A DNA stretch of 9,192 nt from an uncultured Prevotella sp. (lineage in GTDB: Bacteria > Bacteroidota > Bacteroidia > Bacteroidales > Bacteroidaceae), in assembly GCA_900768785.1 (NCBI GenBank), contig CAAGEG010000149.1:1-9192 (forward strand), in the 5' to 3' direction. Below, piece by piece: positions 1-7,540 of this stretch. The notes under the pieces are model-generated. The model worked only from the letters and a program-made list of their open reading frames with translations. It was not told the origin of the DNA and did not search any database. A program made the position numbers and the translations under genes. Positions within the stretch are counted from its first letter, which is position 1, and each line of letters begins with the position of its first letter.

Positions 1-27
1 GGGCATCGGTAAAGGTCGTAGGCTCTA
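1..27 (+). repeat. 27-bp terminal direct repeat, left copy
   Basis: Identical to 9166-9192. It encodes the ASVKVVGS segment of the SusC regulatory domain. The match runs exactly to both window edges, as expected of a k-mer overlap on a circularised contig. Confidence 0.95.
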
Positions 28-3000
28 ATGGCGGTACCGTTACAGACGTGAACGGACGTTTCTCGTTGACCTTGCCACAAGGGCACAACAAGGTTACTAT
101 AAGCTATGTTGGCATGGCTTCGCAAACGGTAACCGTTAAAGGCGGAAAGGTGAATGTGGTTTTGGAACACGAAGCTAACGACCTTGATGAAGTGATGGTT
201 GTGGCTTTCGGTACACAAAAGAAATCAGCATTTACCGGTTCTGCTTCTGTAGTAAAGGCAGAAGAGATTAGCAAGTTGCAGGTTTCAAACCCAATAGATG
301 CGCTTGTTGGTAAGACTACACGTATGCAAATCTTTAACAGTAGTGGTCAGCCGGGACAGTCATCTCCGTCTGTTAGAATCAATGGTATCGGTTCTATTAA
401 TGCCGGAAATGCACCATTGGTAATTCTTGACGGCGCTCCGTTTGATGGTGATCTTAATACTATCAGTAATCAGGATATTGAGTCAATGACCGTATTGAAG
501 GATGCTGCATCTGCTGCTTTGTATGGTGCACGTGGTGCAAATGGTGTTATTCTTATCACAACAAAGAAGGCAGATAAAGGTACTGCTGTTATTACCGTAG
601 ATGCAAAATGGGGTTCAAACTCACGCGCAATACCAAGTTATGAGACAATAGACAGTCCTGCCAAGTATTATGAGATGTGGTATCAAGGCTTAAGTAACTA
701 TGCTATGAACGAGTTTGGCTATAGTGCTGACCGTGCAGCATTGTTTGCAAATACCAATCTTTGCGCTGGCAACGCTTACGGACTTGGTTATAATGTATAT
801 ACTGTGCCGGAAGGAGAGTTCCTTATAGGCTCTAATGGCAAGTTGAACCCGCATGCTACTCTTGGTCGCAAGATTAATTACAAAGGTCAGGAATATTGGA
901 TACAACCAGACGATTGGACAGATGCTACTTACAACAATAGTCTTCGTCAGGAATATACTGTGACTGCATCAGGTGCAAATGAAAAGTCTTCATTCTATGG
1001 TTCTGTCAATTACTTGAAGAATGAAGGTATAACAGTTGCCAGCGATTACGAACGTCTTAGCGGTCGTCTTAATGCTGATTATCAGTTAAAGCCTTGGTTA
1101 AAGGTTAGCGGAAAGTTTAATTACGCCCACTATAATAGCAATTATCTTGATGAAGATGGTGATTCAAATTCATCAGGCAATGCCTTCGCTTTGACACAGA
1201 TGGCACCTATTTATCCTTTGTTTATACGTGACGGCGAGGGAAATATAATATACGACGACGTTGCAAAGATAAATATGTATGACTATGGAGATGGTAAAGT
1301 TATCGGACTTGAGCGTCCCTATATGAGCAAAAGCAATCCTCTGTCAGACAATCAGCTTAATATAAGCAACGTAGAAGGCAATACCTTCAACGCTACAGGT
1401 ATAGCAGAGATTCGTTTCTTGAAAGACTTCAAGTTCACAACAATCAATACCGTGATGACAGATGAATCTCGTACCACTCAGACTATAAATCCTTATTATG
1501 GACAATATGCCTCAGAAAATGGTGTAGTTTACAAATATCATACTCGTACATGGTCATATAACTATCAGCAATTGCTCAACTGGAGTCGCTCATTCGGTGA
1601 ACATAACATCAGCGCATTGCTCGGTCATGAGTACACACGCCAACGTTATTATTACTTATATGGCTCTAAGAGCAACCAATTCTCTGTAGGTAACAGCGAA
1701 CTTGCAGGTGCTGTTGTTAAGGGAAGCGCAAACTCTTATACTACAGACTATAATGTAGAGGGTTATTTCGGACAAGTGCTTTATGATTATGCAGGTAAAT
1801 ATTTCGGAAACGTAGCATATCGTCGTGACGCATCAAGCCGTTTCCATCCGGATAACCGTTGGGGTAACTTCTGGTCTCTCGGTGGAGCATGGATTATCTC
1901 TAAAGAAAAGTGGTTTGATGTAAGCTGGATTAATGAGTTAAAGATAAAGGCTTCTTATGGTGTACAAGGTAATGACCAAATTAGCAACTATCTTTACACA
2001 AACACTTATAACATCGTCAACTCTAACGATAATATCTCTATTGTTCCTGCTTCTTATGGAAACAAAGACATTACGTGGGAAAAGAACGGTAACTTCAATA
2101 TCGGCGTTGAGTTTGCAGTATTGAAGAACAGACTATCAGGTAGCATTGAATACTATAACAGAAAGACTACCGACATGTTGTTTAGCTTCCCATTGGCACC
2201 GTCTTTCGGTTATACAGGATATTATACCAATATCGGTGATATGTCAAACAGTGGAATTGCCATTGAGCTTAATGGTGATATCATACGTACAAAAGACCTT
2301 GTTTGGTCTGCAAATATCAACATTACAGCCAACAGTAATGAGATTACCAAACTTCCGGAAGAGCGTCGATCTATGACAGTTGACGGTGTTGATGGTTATA
2401 GTTCCGGCAGTTACTTCTTCGGTCAAGGCGAATCAATCTACACATTCTACTTGAAGAAATATGCCGGTGTTGACAAAGAGACTGGTGAAGCTCTTTATTG
2501 GAAAGATGTAAAAGACAGCGAAGGCAATGTTACAGGTCAGGAAAAGACCGCTGATTATAGCGAGGCAACATATCATCTTTGCGGTACAGCACTTCCTGAT
2601 GTTTATGGTGGTTTCGGCACAAACCTCAAATGGAAAGGTCTTGAAGTTGGTGTAAACTTCACTTATCAAATAGGTGGCAAGGTGTTTGACAATACTTATC
2701 AAAGCGAGATGGGCTTTGAACGCGGTCATGCATTCCATAGTGATTTACTTGGAGCATGGACTCCGGAAAATCCGAACTCAAACATTCCACGTTTGCAATT
2801 TGATGATTCTTATACCGCATCTACATCTGACAGATTCCTTACCAACGCTTCATATCTCTGCTTGCAGAACTTCAACGTAGCTTACAATTTACCAAAACAG
2901 TGGCTAAACAAAATTGGAATTGGTGGAGTGAAGCTCTATGTTACCGGAGACAACCTCTGGGTATGGTCAAAACGTCAGGGTCTTGATCCTCGTCAAAGCG

Positions 3001-3074
3001 TTTCAGGATCTATCACTTCTGCATATTACGCTCCTGTAAGAACAATTTCAGGAGGACTAACAGTAACATTCTAA
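1..3074 (+). CDS. susC: SusC/RagA-family TonB-dependent outer-membrane transporter, 5'-truncated by the window edge
   Basis: This is the outer-membrane beta-barrel that, with its SusD partner, imports oligosaccharides or peptides using TonB energy. The frame is open from position 3 with no start inside the window; the GTG at 48 is an internal valine codon, not a start. Visible in order: the rest of a carboxypeptidase-D-like regulatory domain (GGTVTDVNGRFSL, ISYVGM), a TonB-box-like segment LDEVMVVAFGTQKKS near 183-227, the plug motif VRINGIGSINAGNAPLVILDG-type region near 372-435, and the SusC signature DIESMTVLKDAAS followed by ALYGARGANGVILITTKK near 477-569. A long barrel follows and ends in phenylalanine (GGLTVTF), the usual barrel-assembly signal. 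The window encodes 1023 residues; joined to the start at 9048 the protein is 1063 residues, a normal family length. The stop lies 20 nt before susD, so the two are almost certainly cotranscribed. Family assignment is very secure; the substrate is not readable. Confidence 0.96.
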   Translation, partial: ASVKVVGSNGGTVTDVNGRFSLTLPQGHNKVTISYVGMASQTVTVKGGKVNVVLEHEANDLDEVMVVAFGTQKKSAFTGSASVVKAEEISKLQVSNPIDALVGKTTRMQIFNSSGQPGQSSPSVRINGIGSINAGNAPLVILDGAPFDGDLNTISNQDIESMTVLKDAASAALYGARGANGVILITTKKADKGTAVITVDAKWGSNSRAIPSYETIDSPAKYYEMWYQGLSNYAMNEFGYSADRAALFANTNLCAGNAYGLGYNVYTVPEGEFLIGSNGKLNPHATLGRKINYKGQEYWIQPDDWTDATYNNSLRQEYTVTASGANEKSSFYGSVNYLKNEGITVASDYERLSGRLNADYQLKPWLKVSGKFNYAHYNSNYLDEDGDSNSSGNAFALTQMAPIYPLFIRDGEGNIIYDDVAKINMYDYGDGKVIGLERPYMSKSNPLSDNQLNISNVEGNTFNATGIAEIRFLKDFKFTTINTVMTDESRTTQTINPYYGQYASENGVVYKYHTRTWSYNYQQLLNWSRSFGEHNISALLGHEYTRQRYYYLYGSKSNQFSVGNSELAGAVVKGSANSYTTDYNVEGYFGQVLYDYAGKYFGNVAYRRDASSRFHPDNRWGNFWSLGGAWIISKEKWFDVSWINELKIKASYGVQGNDQISNYLYTNTYNIVNSNDNISIVPASYGNKDITWEKNGNFNIGVEFAVLKNRLSGSIEYYNRKTTDMLFSFPLAPSFGYTGYYTNIGDMSNSGIAIELNGDIIRTKDLVWSANINITANSNEITKLPEERRSMTVDGVDGYSSGSYFFGQGESIYTFYLKKYAGVDKETGEALYWKDVKDSEGNVTGQEKTADYSEATYHLCGTALPDVYGGFGTNLKWKGLEVGVNFTYQIGGKVFDNTYQSEMGFERGHAFHSDLLGAWTPENPNSNIPRLQFDDSYTASTSDRFLTNASYLCLQNFNVAYNLPKQWLNKIGIGGVKLYVTGDNLWVWSKRQGLDPRQSVSGSITSAYYAPVRTISGGLTVTF

Positions 3075-3077
3075 ATT

Positions 3078-3084
3078 AGGAGGG
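3078..3084 (+). promoter_or_regulatory. Strong Shine-Dalgarno-like ribosome binding site for susD
   Basis: AGGAGGG lies 10 nt before the ATG at 3095, in the short gap after the susC stop. It fixes the susD start. A near-consensus Shine-Dalgarno is unusual in Bacteroidota, where most genes lack one. The other genes in this window have none: the AGAGAG at 9037-9042 before the right-edge susC start is the nearest, and the third gene and the protease have only A-rich leaders. Confidence 0.7.
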
Positions 3085-3094
3085 ATTAATCATT

Positions 3095-4750
3095 ATGAAT
3101 AAAAACATAAAAATACTGACAGGTCTGGCTATGTGCTCGTTCTTATTTAGCACGATTACAAGCTGTATAGACGAGACAGAACCCACAAGCGGACTGACAC
3201 AAGAGCAAGTTGATGCGTCAGATAATGCCATTAGTTCTATGTTAATGGCAATGCCGGCACGCTTCAATCAGTATGATGCAAGAACCGGAAACTTCGGAGA
3301 CTATGCATTCGGTTATGGCGGAATAATGCACATACGTGACGTACAAACGGAAGATATGGCAATTCCTGAAAGCAATTACGACCACTTTTATCCTTGGGAA
3401 GTAAATAAAGGTATGGGCGAAAGCACTGCCAGAACACAGTATCTGTGGAATTTTAATTGGCAATCAATACTTGCAGCTAATAAACTTATAAAAGCTATCC
3501 CTGATGAGGAAAACGCTTCAACATTTGATTTGGCTGCCAAAGGTGCGGCTTATGCTTTCCGTGCATTGTACTATATTGACATGGCACGTTGCTTTGAATT
3601 CTTGCCAAACGACATTTATTCAGGAAAGAACAAAGATGGTAACGATGTAACAAACCTTACTGTTCCTATCGTTGACGAGAACTCTACTGAAGAAAGTGTA
3701 AAGAACAATCCACGTGCAACACGCGAACAAATGTTTGAATTTATCATGAAAGACCTCGACAATGCAGAGAGACTGATTGTAAATCTTGATAAATTCACTG
3801 CTTACAAACGTGGAAAAGATTACACACTTCCTCATATAGATGCCGTGTATGGACTGAAAGCTCGTCTTTACATGTGGGTTGAAGATTATCCAAACGCTCT
3901 TACTTATGCACAAAAGGCAATACAGAATGCTACAGAAGCAAGTATCACAACATTTGACGATTGTTTCAGTTTGGAGGAATACAATGGAAGCTATTATCCT
4001 GTTCCAACAAAAACCTGTTTCAATACTATCAGCAAATGGATGTGGGGCGTTGCACAAACTTCTGAGAACAGAACAGTAACGAGCGGTATCATCAATTGGA
4101 CATCATGGATGACACCGGAATGTACTTTCGGTTATGCCGGTGCGGGATGCCAACCATGTATTTACTTGCCTTTACTTGCAAGAACAGACGCTGACGACTG
4201 GAGATATTACTTCTGGAATGAAGAAGATCCGGCAGCTCCGGGCGTATCACAGAAATTCCAACCCAATCAGGGAGAGCTGAAAAACTCTAAAATTGCGGCA
4301 GCAACACCTTATCCTATCATGCGCTTGGAAGAGATGTATTTCATCGTAGCAGAGGCTATGGCACAGTTGCAACCTGCACAAGGCAAGGCTTTCTTGATAC
4401 AGTTTATGCAAAAATATCGTTCTGTAAACGCCAATGTATTGGGTAAAACGGCAACATATACTTGCAATGCAACCTCTAAAGAAGACATTATTGAGGAAAT
4501 TATCTTCCAAAAACGTATAGAGCTATGGGGTGAAGGACAGTCGTTCTTTGACATTAAGCGTTTGAACTATTCTGTTGACCGCACTCAGCCGGGTTCAAAT
4601 TTCCAGAGCCTTGCACGCCTAAAGACAAAAGGTCGTCCTGCATGGATGAACTGGGTAATAGTTCAAACAGAACAAAACAACAACAAGGGACTTGTAGGTT
4701 GGAACAATCCGGATCCGACAGATAAATACAATGTTGTCCCTGAAGATTAA
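3095..4750 (+). CDS. susD: SusD/RagB-family surface lipoprotein, partner of SusC
   Basis: A 551-residue SusD-type ligand-binding lipoprotein that caps the SusC barrel at the cell surface. The N-terminus is a type II signal peptide with the lipidated cysteine at residue 24 (TITSC), followed by IDETE, an acidic stretch like Bacteroidota lipoprotein surface-export signals. Typical SusD features follow: the helical segment AAYAFRALYYIDMARCFEF (about 151-169), the conserved PRATREQMFEFIMKDLDNAE (206-225), a TPR-like helix pair VYGLKARLYMWVEDYPNALT (251-270), and the C-terminal SusD signatures PYPIMRLEEMYFIVAEAMA (405-423) and IIFQKRIELWGEGQSFFDIK (469-488). Length is usual for the family. The start is set by the AGGAGGG site upstream. 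It follows susC by 20 nt and precedes the next lipoprotein by 32 nt, consistent with one operon. Aromatic residues around 315-340 could contribute to ligand binding, but that is a guess. Confidence 0.96.
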   Translation: MNKNIKILTGLAMCSFLFSTITSCIDETEPTSGLTQEQVDASDNAISSMLMAMPARFNQYDARTGNFGDYAFGYGGIMHIRDVQTEDMAIPESNYDHFYPWEVNKGMGESTARTQYLWNFNWQSILAANKLIKAIPDEENASTFDLAAKGAAYAFRALYYIDMARCFEFLPNDIYSGKNKDGNDVTNLTVPIVDENSTEESVKNNPRATREQMFEFIMKDLDNAERLIVNLDKFTAYKRGKDYTLPHIDAVYGLKARLYMWVEDYPNALTYAQKAIQNATEASITTFDDCFSLEEYNGSYYPVPTKTCFNTISKWMWGVAQTSENRTVTSGIINWTSWMTPECTFGYAGAGCQPCIYLPLLARTDADDWRYYFWNEEDPAAPGVSQKFQPNQGELKNSKIAAATPYPIMRLEEMYFIVAEAMAQLQPAQGKAFLIQFMQKYRSVNANVLGKTATYTCNATSKEDIIEEIIFQKRIELWGEGQSFFDIKRLNYSVDRTQPGSNFQSLARLKTKGRPAWMNWVIVQTEQNNNKGLVGWNNPDPTDKYNVVPED

Positions 4751-4782
4751 TTTTAGTATCAACAAACAAAGCACAGATATTT

Positions 4783-5616
4783 ATGAAACAAATAATAAGA
4801 CACGGCATGATTGCCGTAATAGCTTTGCTTAGTATGGCGTTGACAGGTTGTACAGACGAATATGACTATGATCCCGCTGTTGTAGAGACTGAGGGTGCAT
4901 ATGTCTTGGCTTCAGGATCTAACACGATAGTTCTTGGAGAAAATGACCAGCAATCTATTGTGATTACTGTTAAACGCCATGATGACAGCCAGACAAAGAC
5001 ATATAAGCTTTATTGTGATGACTCTGATTTCAATGTTCCATCAGAAGTAACACTTGAAGAAGGAATTGCTGAAAAAGACATTACAATTACATTCAATGTA
5101 CCAGTTGGTACAATTGAAAAGAAAGTTGTAATAGGTGTCGATGATGCCGATGCTTATACATACGGTTCTCATTCACAGACTTATATTGTAAGTCGCTGTA
5201 AAGCCTTACCTGCCGGTACAAAATTATATAGTGATTTCTTTGGTGGAAGATGGTCTGTAGATGCTTATGAGTTTGGCTCGACTATAAATGAGGAAACAGG
5301 AGTTAAGACTTGTAAATATCTCATTATACAACCATTCTACGTAGCAGCACAATTTTCTGCATATGGCTATGGAGTAACGGGAGATGAAACTTTAGTTTTC
5401 ACTGTTAACTCTAAAGGAAAGGCTAATGCAGAAAGTCAGCCGGTATTTCTATACGCCGGTTACGATGTAGAAGTTAAGGGTAAGGGCGATTATTTCGTTC
5501 AGTATAATGCAATACAGTTCCTCTGGGAAATGAATGTGCCCGATCTTGGAGGTGGCTTCGGTTCATCAATACACGCAATTTATTTCCCAAGTGGTTACGA
5601 TCCGCTTGCACAATAA
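4783..5616 (+). CDS. Surface lipoprotein in the SusE/F (SGBP-like) position
   Basis: A 277-residue lipoprotein with a type II signal peptide: hydrophobic IAVIALLSMAL-like core, lipobox LTGC with Cys23, then the acidic stretch TDEYDYD, favouring surface export. The N-terminal half (about 30-135) reads as an all-beta domain of the Calx-beta/immunoglobulin-like sort common in lipoproteins encoded after susD (IVITVKRHDDSQT, NVPSEVTLEEGIAEKDITITF). The C-terminal half (about 140-277) is also beta- and aromatic-rich (FFGGRWSVDAYEFG, FVQYNAIQFLWEM) and may be the binding module. I do not recognise a named family for it. Its role as an accessory ligand-binding protein is inferred from position, lipidation and beta-rich composition. 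There is no Shine-Dalgarno; the leader is A-rich, as is normal for the phylum. It is the last gene before the hairpin terminator at 5634. Confidence 0.85.
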   Translation: MKQIIRHGMIAVIALLSMALTGCTDEYDYDPAVVETEGAYVLASGSNTIVLGENDQQSIVITVKRHDDSQTKTYKLYCDDSDFNVPSEVTLEEGIAEKDITITFNVPVGTIEKKVVIGVDDADAYTYGSHSQTYIVSRCKALPAGTKLYSDFFGGRWSVDAYEFGSTINEETGVKTCKYLIIQPFYVAAQFSAYGYGVTGDETLVFTVNSKGKANAESQPVFLYAGYDVEVKGKGDYFVQYNAIQFLWEMNVPDLGGGFGSSIHAIYFPSGYDPLAQ

Positions 5617-5633
5617 GAGACTTTTTCTAAAAG

Positions 5634-5659
5634 GGCAGGCTTTTAAGTCTGCCTTTTTT
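5634..5659 (+). terminator. Rho-independent terminator or attenuator hairpin after the three-gene operon
   Basis: GGCAGGCTT (5634-5642) pairs with AAGTCTGCC (5645-5653): nine pairs including one G-U, a TT loop, then six T residues (5654-5659). It lies 17 nt after the stop of the third gene. The protease ATG at 5673 follows only 13 nt after the U-tract, leaving no space for a promoter in between, so the protease is either expressed by read-through or from a promoter inside the upstream coding sequence. Confidence 0.85.
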
Positions 5660-5672
5660 ACTTTAAAACAAT

Positions 5673-7304
5673 ATGAATATGAGAAGAACTATCACATCTT
5701 TACTGCTATTTTTTGCGGTATCAATATTAGTTTTTGCGAATGAGCGACTTATAGAAGAGAAAAAACAGATAGCACGTAGTGTCTTGACAAGAAACAATCT
5801 TTCTAAAGGTAAGTCGTTCAGTGATATTAAGATTCTGAAAAACATGTCAGGACTTAGTATTATAGGCTATGAAAATGGTGGATTTGCCATTGTATCAAAT
5901 AATGATAACAATGAGCAGGTGTTAGGTTGGAGCTCAGCATGTTATAAAGATGATAACAAAAGTGAAGGCTTTACATGGTGGTTAACAGCAATGGATGAAG
6001 TGTTACAGAGCAACAATAATGCCGTTAGATACTCACTTCCAAAGAATGTAGCTACTGAAATCCAACCAATGCTGACAACAGAATGGGGGCAAAGAGCACC
6101 ATATAATAATATGTGTCCGGCAGATTGTCCTTCCGGATGTGTCGCTACTTCTATGGCTCAAGTGATGAATTATAATAAGTATCCTGCAAATGGAACAGGT
6201 TCATATATAGACATGGATCAGGCAATATTTATTGATTTTTCATATGCAACATATGATTACGCAAATATGGATATTGCGAATTATTCTATTATGCCTTATA
6301 ATCAGGCACAGGCAGATGCGGTTGCTTTGTTGATGTATCATTGCGGAGTGGCTGCAAAAATGAATTATTCACCATCAGGTAGTGGAACAACAAGTCTTAA
6401 TGCTACTAAAGCCATGCGTGAAAACTTCAAATACAATACAAATATTACCACAAGAATGAGAGATTTTTATAAAACTTCTATTTGGATGGAGTTGCTTTAT
6501 AATGAACTTAATTCCGGAAGACCGGTGATTTATGGTGGTGATGATTCAAAGGGAACAGGAGGACACAGCTTTGTTATTGATGGTTATAATACAGATGGGC
6601 TTGTACATGTCAATTGGGGATGGGATGGTTCATACAATGGTTATTACGATGTATCACTTCTAAATCCTTCAGATTACGAATTCTCTAAAGATCAAGATAT
6701 GATAACAGGGGCTGCTTTACTTGATGCCCAAATTAGACATGACACACAAATTGTAACTCAAAGTGACTTTGATGTTACTCTTTCAAATAATGTTTTGACA
6801 ACAAACTGGGCTGAAGATGTTATATATAATGTAAACGATTATACATTTGACGGTTCTCTGTATGGTGTTCTGATTAATACTGCCACTAATGAAATAGCCA
6901 ATATAATAAATAAAGTAGACTTCTCTTCTAATGCCATCCTTTCTTTAAAGGGTGTAAAGTTCAATAGTAATGCTATTTTTAATACATCTCTTTCTGAACT
7001 ATCATTGAACGATGGCGTATATTTGATTACACGAATTGCAGTTGACACAGGATATGAAGAATGTAGTCAGATATATTATCCTGATGATGTAATAGGAAGT
7101 TACTATCTATATAAGGAAGGTGAAAATTATACTTTGAAGTCTGAAAAAGAAATGTCAACAGGTATAAAGAGTATTTTATCAACAAATAATAATACGTCGT
7201 TCAAAGACCACATATATACAATAGACGGAAAACGCATAGATAATGTCCAAGAAACTCCGCATGGTTTATATATAAAAGGAGGAAAAGCGTATATAAAGAA
7301 GTAA
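5673..7304 (+). CDS. Secreted C10-family (streptopain/interpain-like) cysteine protease with propeptide
   Basis: A 543-residue extracellular or surface papain-fold cysteine protease of MEROPS family C10. The signal peptide spans about residues 1-22 (LLLFFAVSILVFA, then NE). A Spi-type inhibitory propeptide follows at about 25-125 (motif GFAIVSNNDN near 70-79). The mature domain shows the oxyanion Gln140 in TEWGQRAPYN, the catalytic Cys156 in PSGCVATSMAQVMNY, the catalytic His298 in GGHSFVIDGY, and the Asn/Trp element HVNWGWDGSYNGYY at 312-325, so it looks enzymatically intact. After about residue 355 comes a beta-rich region and a tail (IYTIDGKRID, HGLYIKGGKAYIKK) of the sort found at the C-terminus of many Prevotella secreted proteins, possibly a sorting signal. 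Two extra cysteines (148 and 152) sit just before the catalytic one. ATG codons occur at 5673 and 5679; the first is taken, but the choice barely matters. It immediately follows the operon terminator. Substrate specificity cannot be read. Confidence 0.94.
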   Translation: MNMRRTITSLLLFFAVSILVFANERLIEEKKQIARSVLTRNNLSKGKSFSDIKILKNMSGLSIIGYENGGFAIVSNNDNNEQVLGWSSACYKDDNKSEGFTWWLTAMDEVLQSNNNAVRYSLPKNVATEIQPMLTTEWGQRAPYNNMCPADCPSGCVATSMAQVMNYNKYPANGTGSYIDMDQAIFIDFSYATYDYANMDIANYSIMPYNQAQADAVALLMYHCGVAAKMNYSPSGSGTTSLNATKAMRENFKYNTNITTRMRDFYKTSIWMELLYNELNSGRPVIYGGDDSKGTGGHSFVIDGYNTDGLVHVNWGWDGSYNGYYDVSLLNPSDYEFSKDQDMITGAALLDAQIRHDTQIVTQSDFDVTLSNNVLTTNWAEDVIYNVNDYTFDGSLYGVLINTATNEIANIINKVDFSSNAILSLKGVKFNSNAIFNTSLSELSLNDGVYLITRIAVDTGYEECSQIYYPDDVIGSYYLYKEGENYTLKSEKEMSTGIKSILSTNNNTSFKDHIYTIDGKRIDNVQETPHGLYIKGGKAYIKK

Positions 7305-7309
7305 TATTT

Positions 7310-7410
7310 AACCCAAATCGGTTATTAGCCCGCTATGCCTTCAATAAAACTTGGCACAATCCGGTACATAGATGAGCGAATAGAACTTAAATTTAATGAC
7401 CGATTGGGTT
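7310..7410. repeat. Imperfect palindromic intergenic element of about 100 bp
   Basis: The left arm 7310-7326 (AACCCAAATCGGTTATT) is complementary to the right arm 7395-7410 (AATGACCGATTGGGTT) apart from one bulged A and one T-G wobble. Inside, CTATG at 7333-7337 faces CATAG at 7367-7371, and TGCC at 7336-7339 can alternatively face GGCA at 7353-7356, so the whole segment could fold as a long branched hairpin. It begins 6 nt after the protease stop. It contains no open frame of note and no clear flanking target-site duplication. It could be a MITE-like or REP-like dispersed repeat, an mRNA-stabilising structure, or a non-coding RNA. The structure is seen; the role is open. Confidence 0.55.
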
Positions 7411-7453
7411 TAATTAATCTTAGAACGATATTATAAGTCTCGGTTATATTTGA

Positions 7454-7493
7454 AACCCCATTGGCGGAATAAAGAATCTCCGCCAATGGGGTT
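7454..7493. terminator. Perfect 15-bp-stem hairpin between convergent genes, possible bidirectional terminator
   Basis: AACCCCATTGGCGGA (7454-7468) and TCCGCCAATGGGGTT (7479-7493) are perfectly complementary with a 10-nt loop. It sits between the convergent protease and ATPase genes, where a bidirectional terminator is expected. There is no long T-run on either side (TTAC on plus, TTTC on minus), so termination is likely but not textbook. Its first bases (AACCC) match the start of the neighbouring palindromic element. Confidence 0.6.
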
Positions 7494-7540
7494 ACACATT
7501 ATAATAATATATTATAGTAGTTTCAAACAACCGGATAAAA

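Noticed and set aside
48..3074. GTG at 48 as the real start of the left-edge SusC
   Set aside because: It falls inside the conserved regulatory domain (TVTDVNGRF) and the frame is open to the window edge, so the gene is truncated rather than starting here.
3620..4057. Minus-strand open frame of 145 codons inside susD
   Set aside because: It lies wholly antisense to a well-supported SusD gene and its translation is rich in Cys, Ile and Phe without any domain motif.
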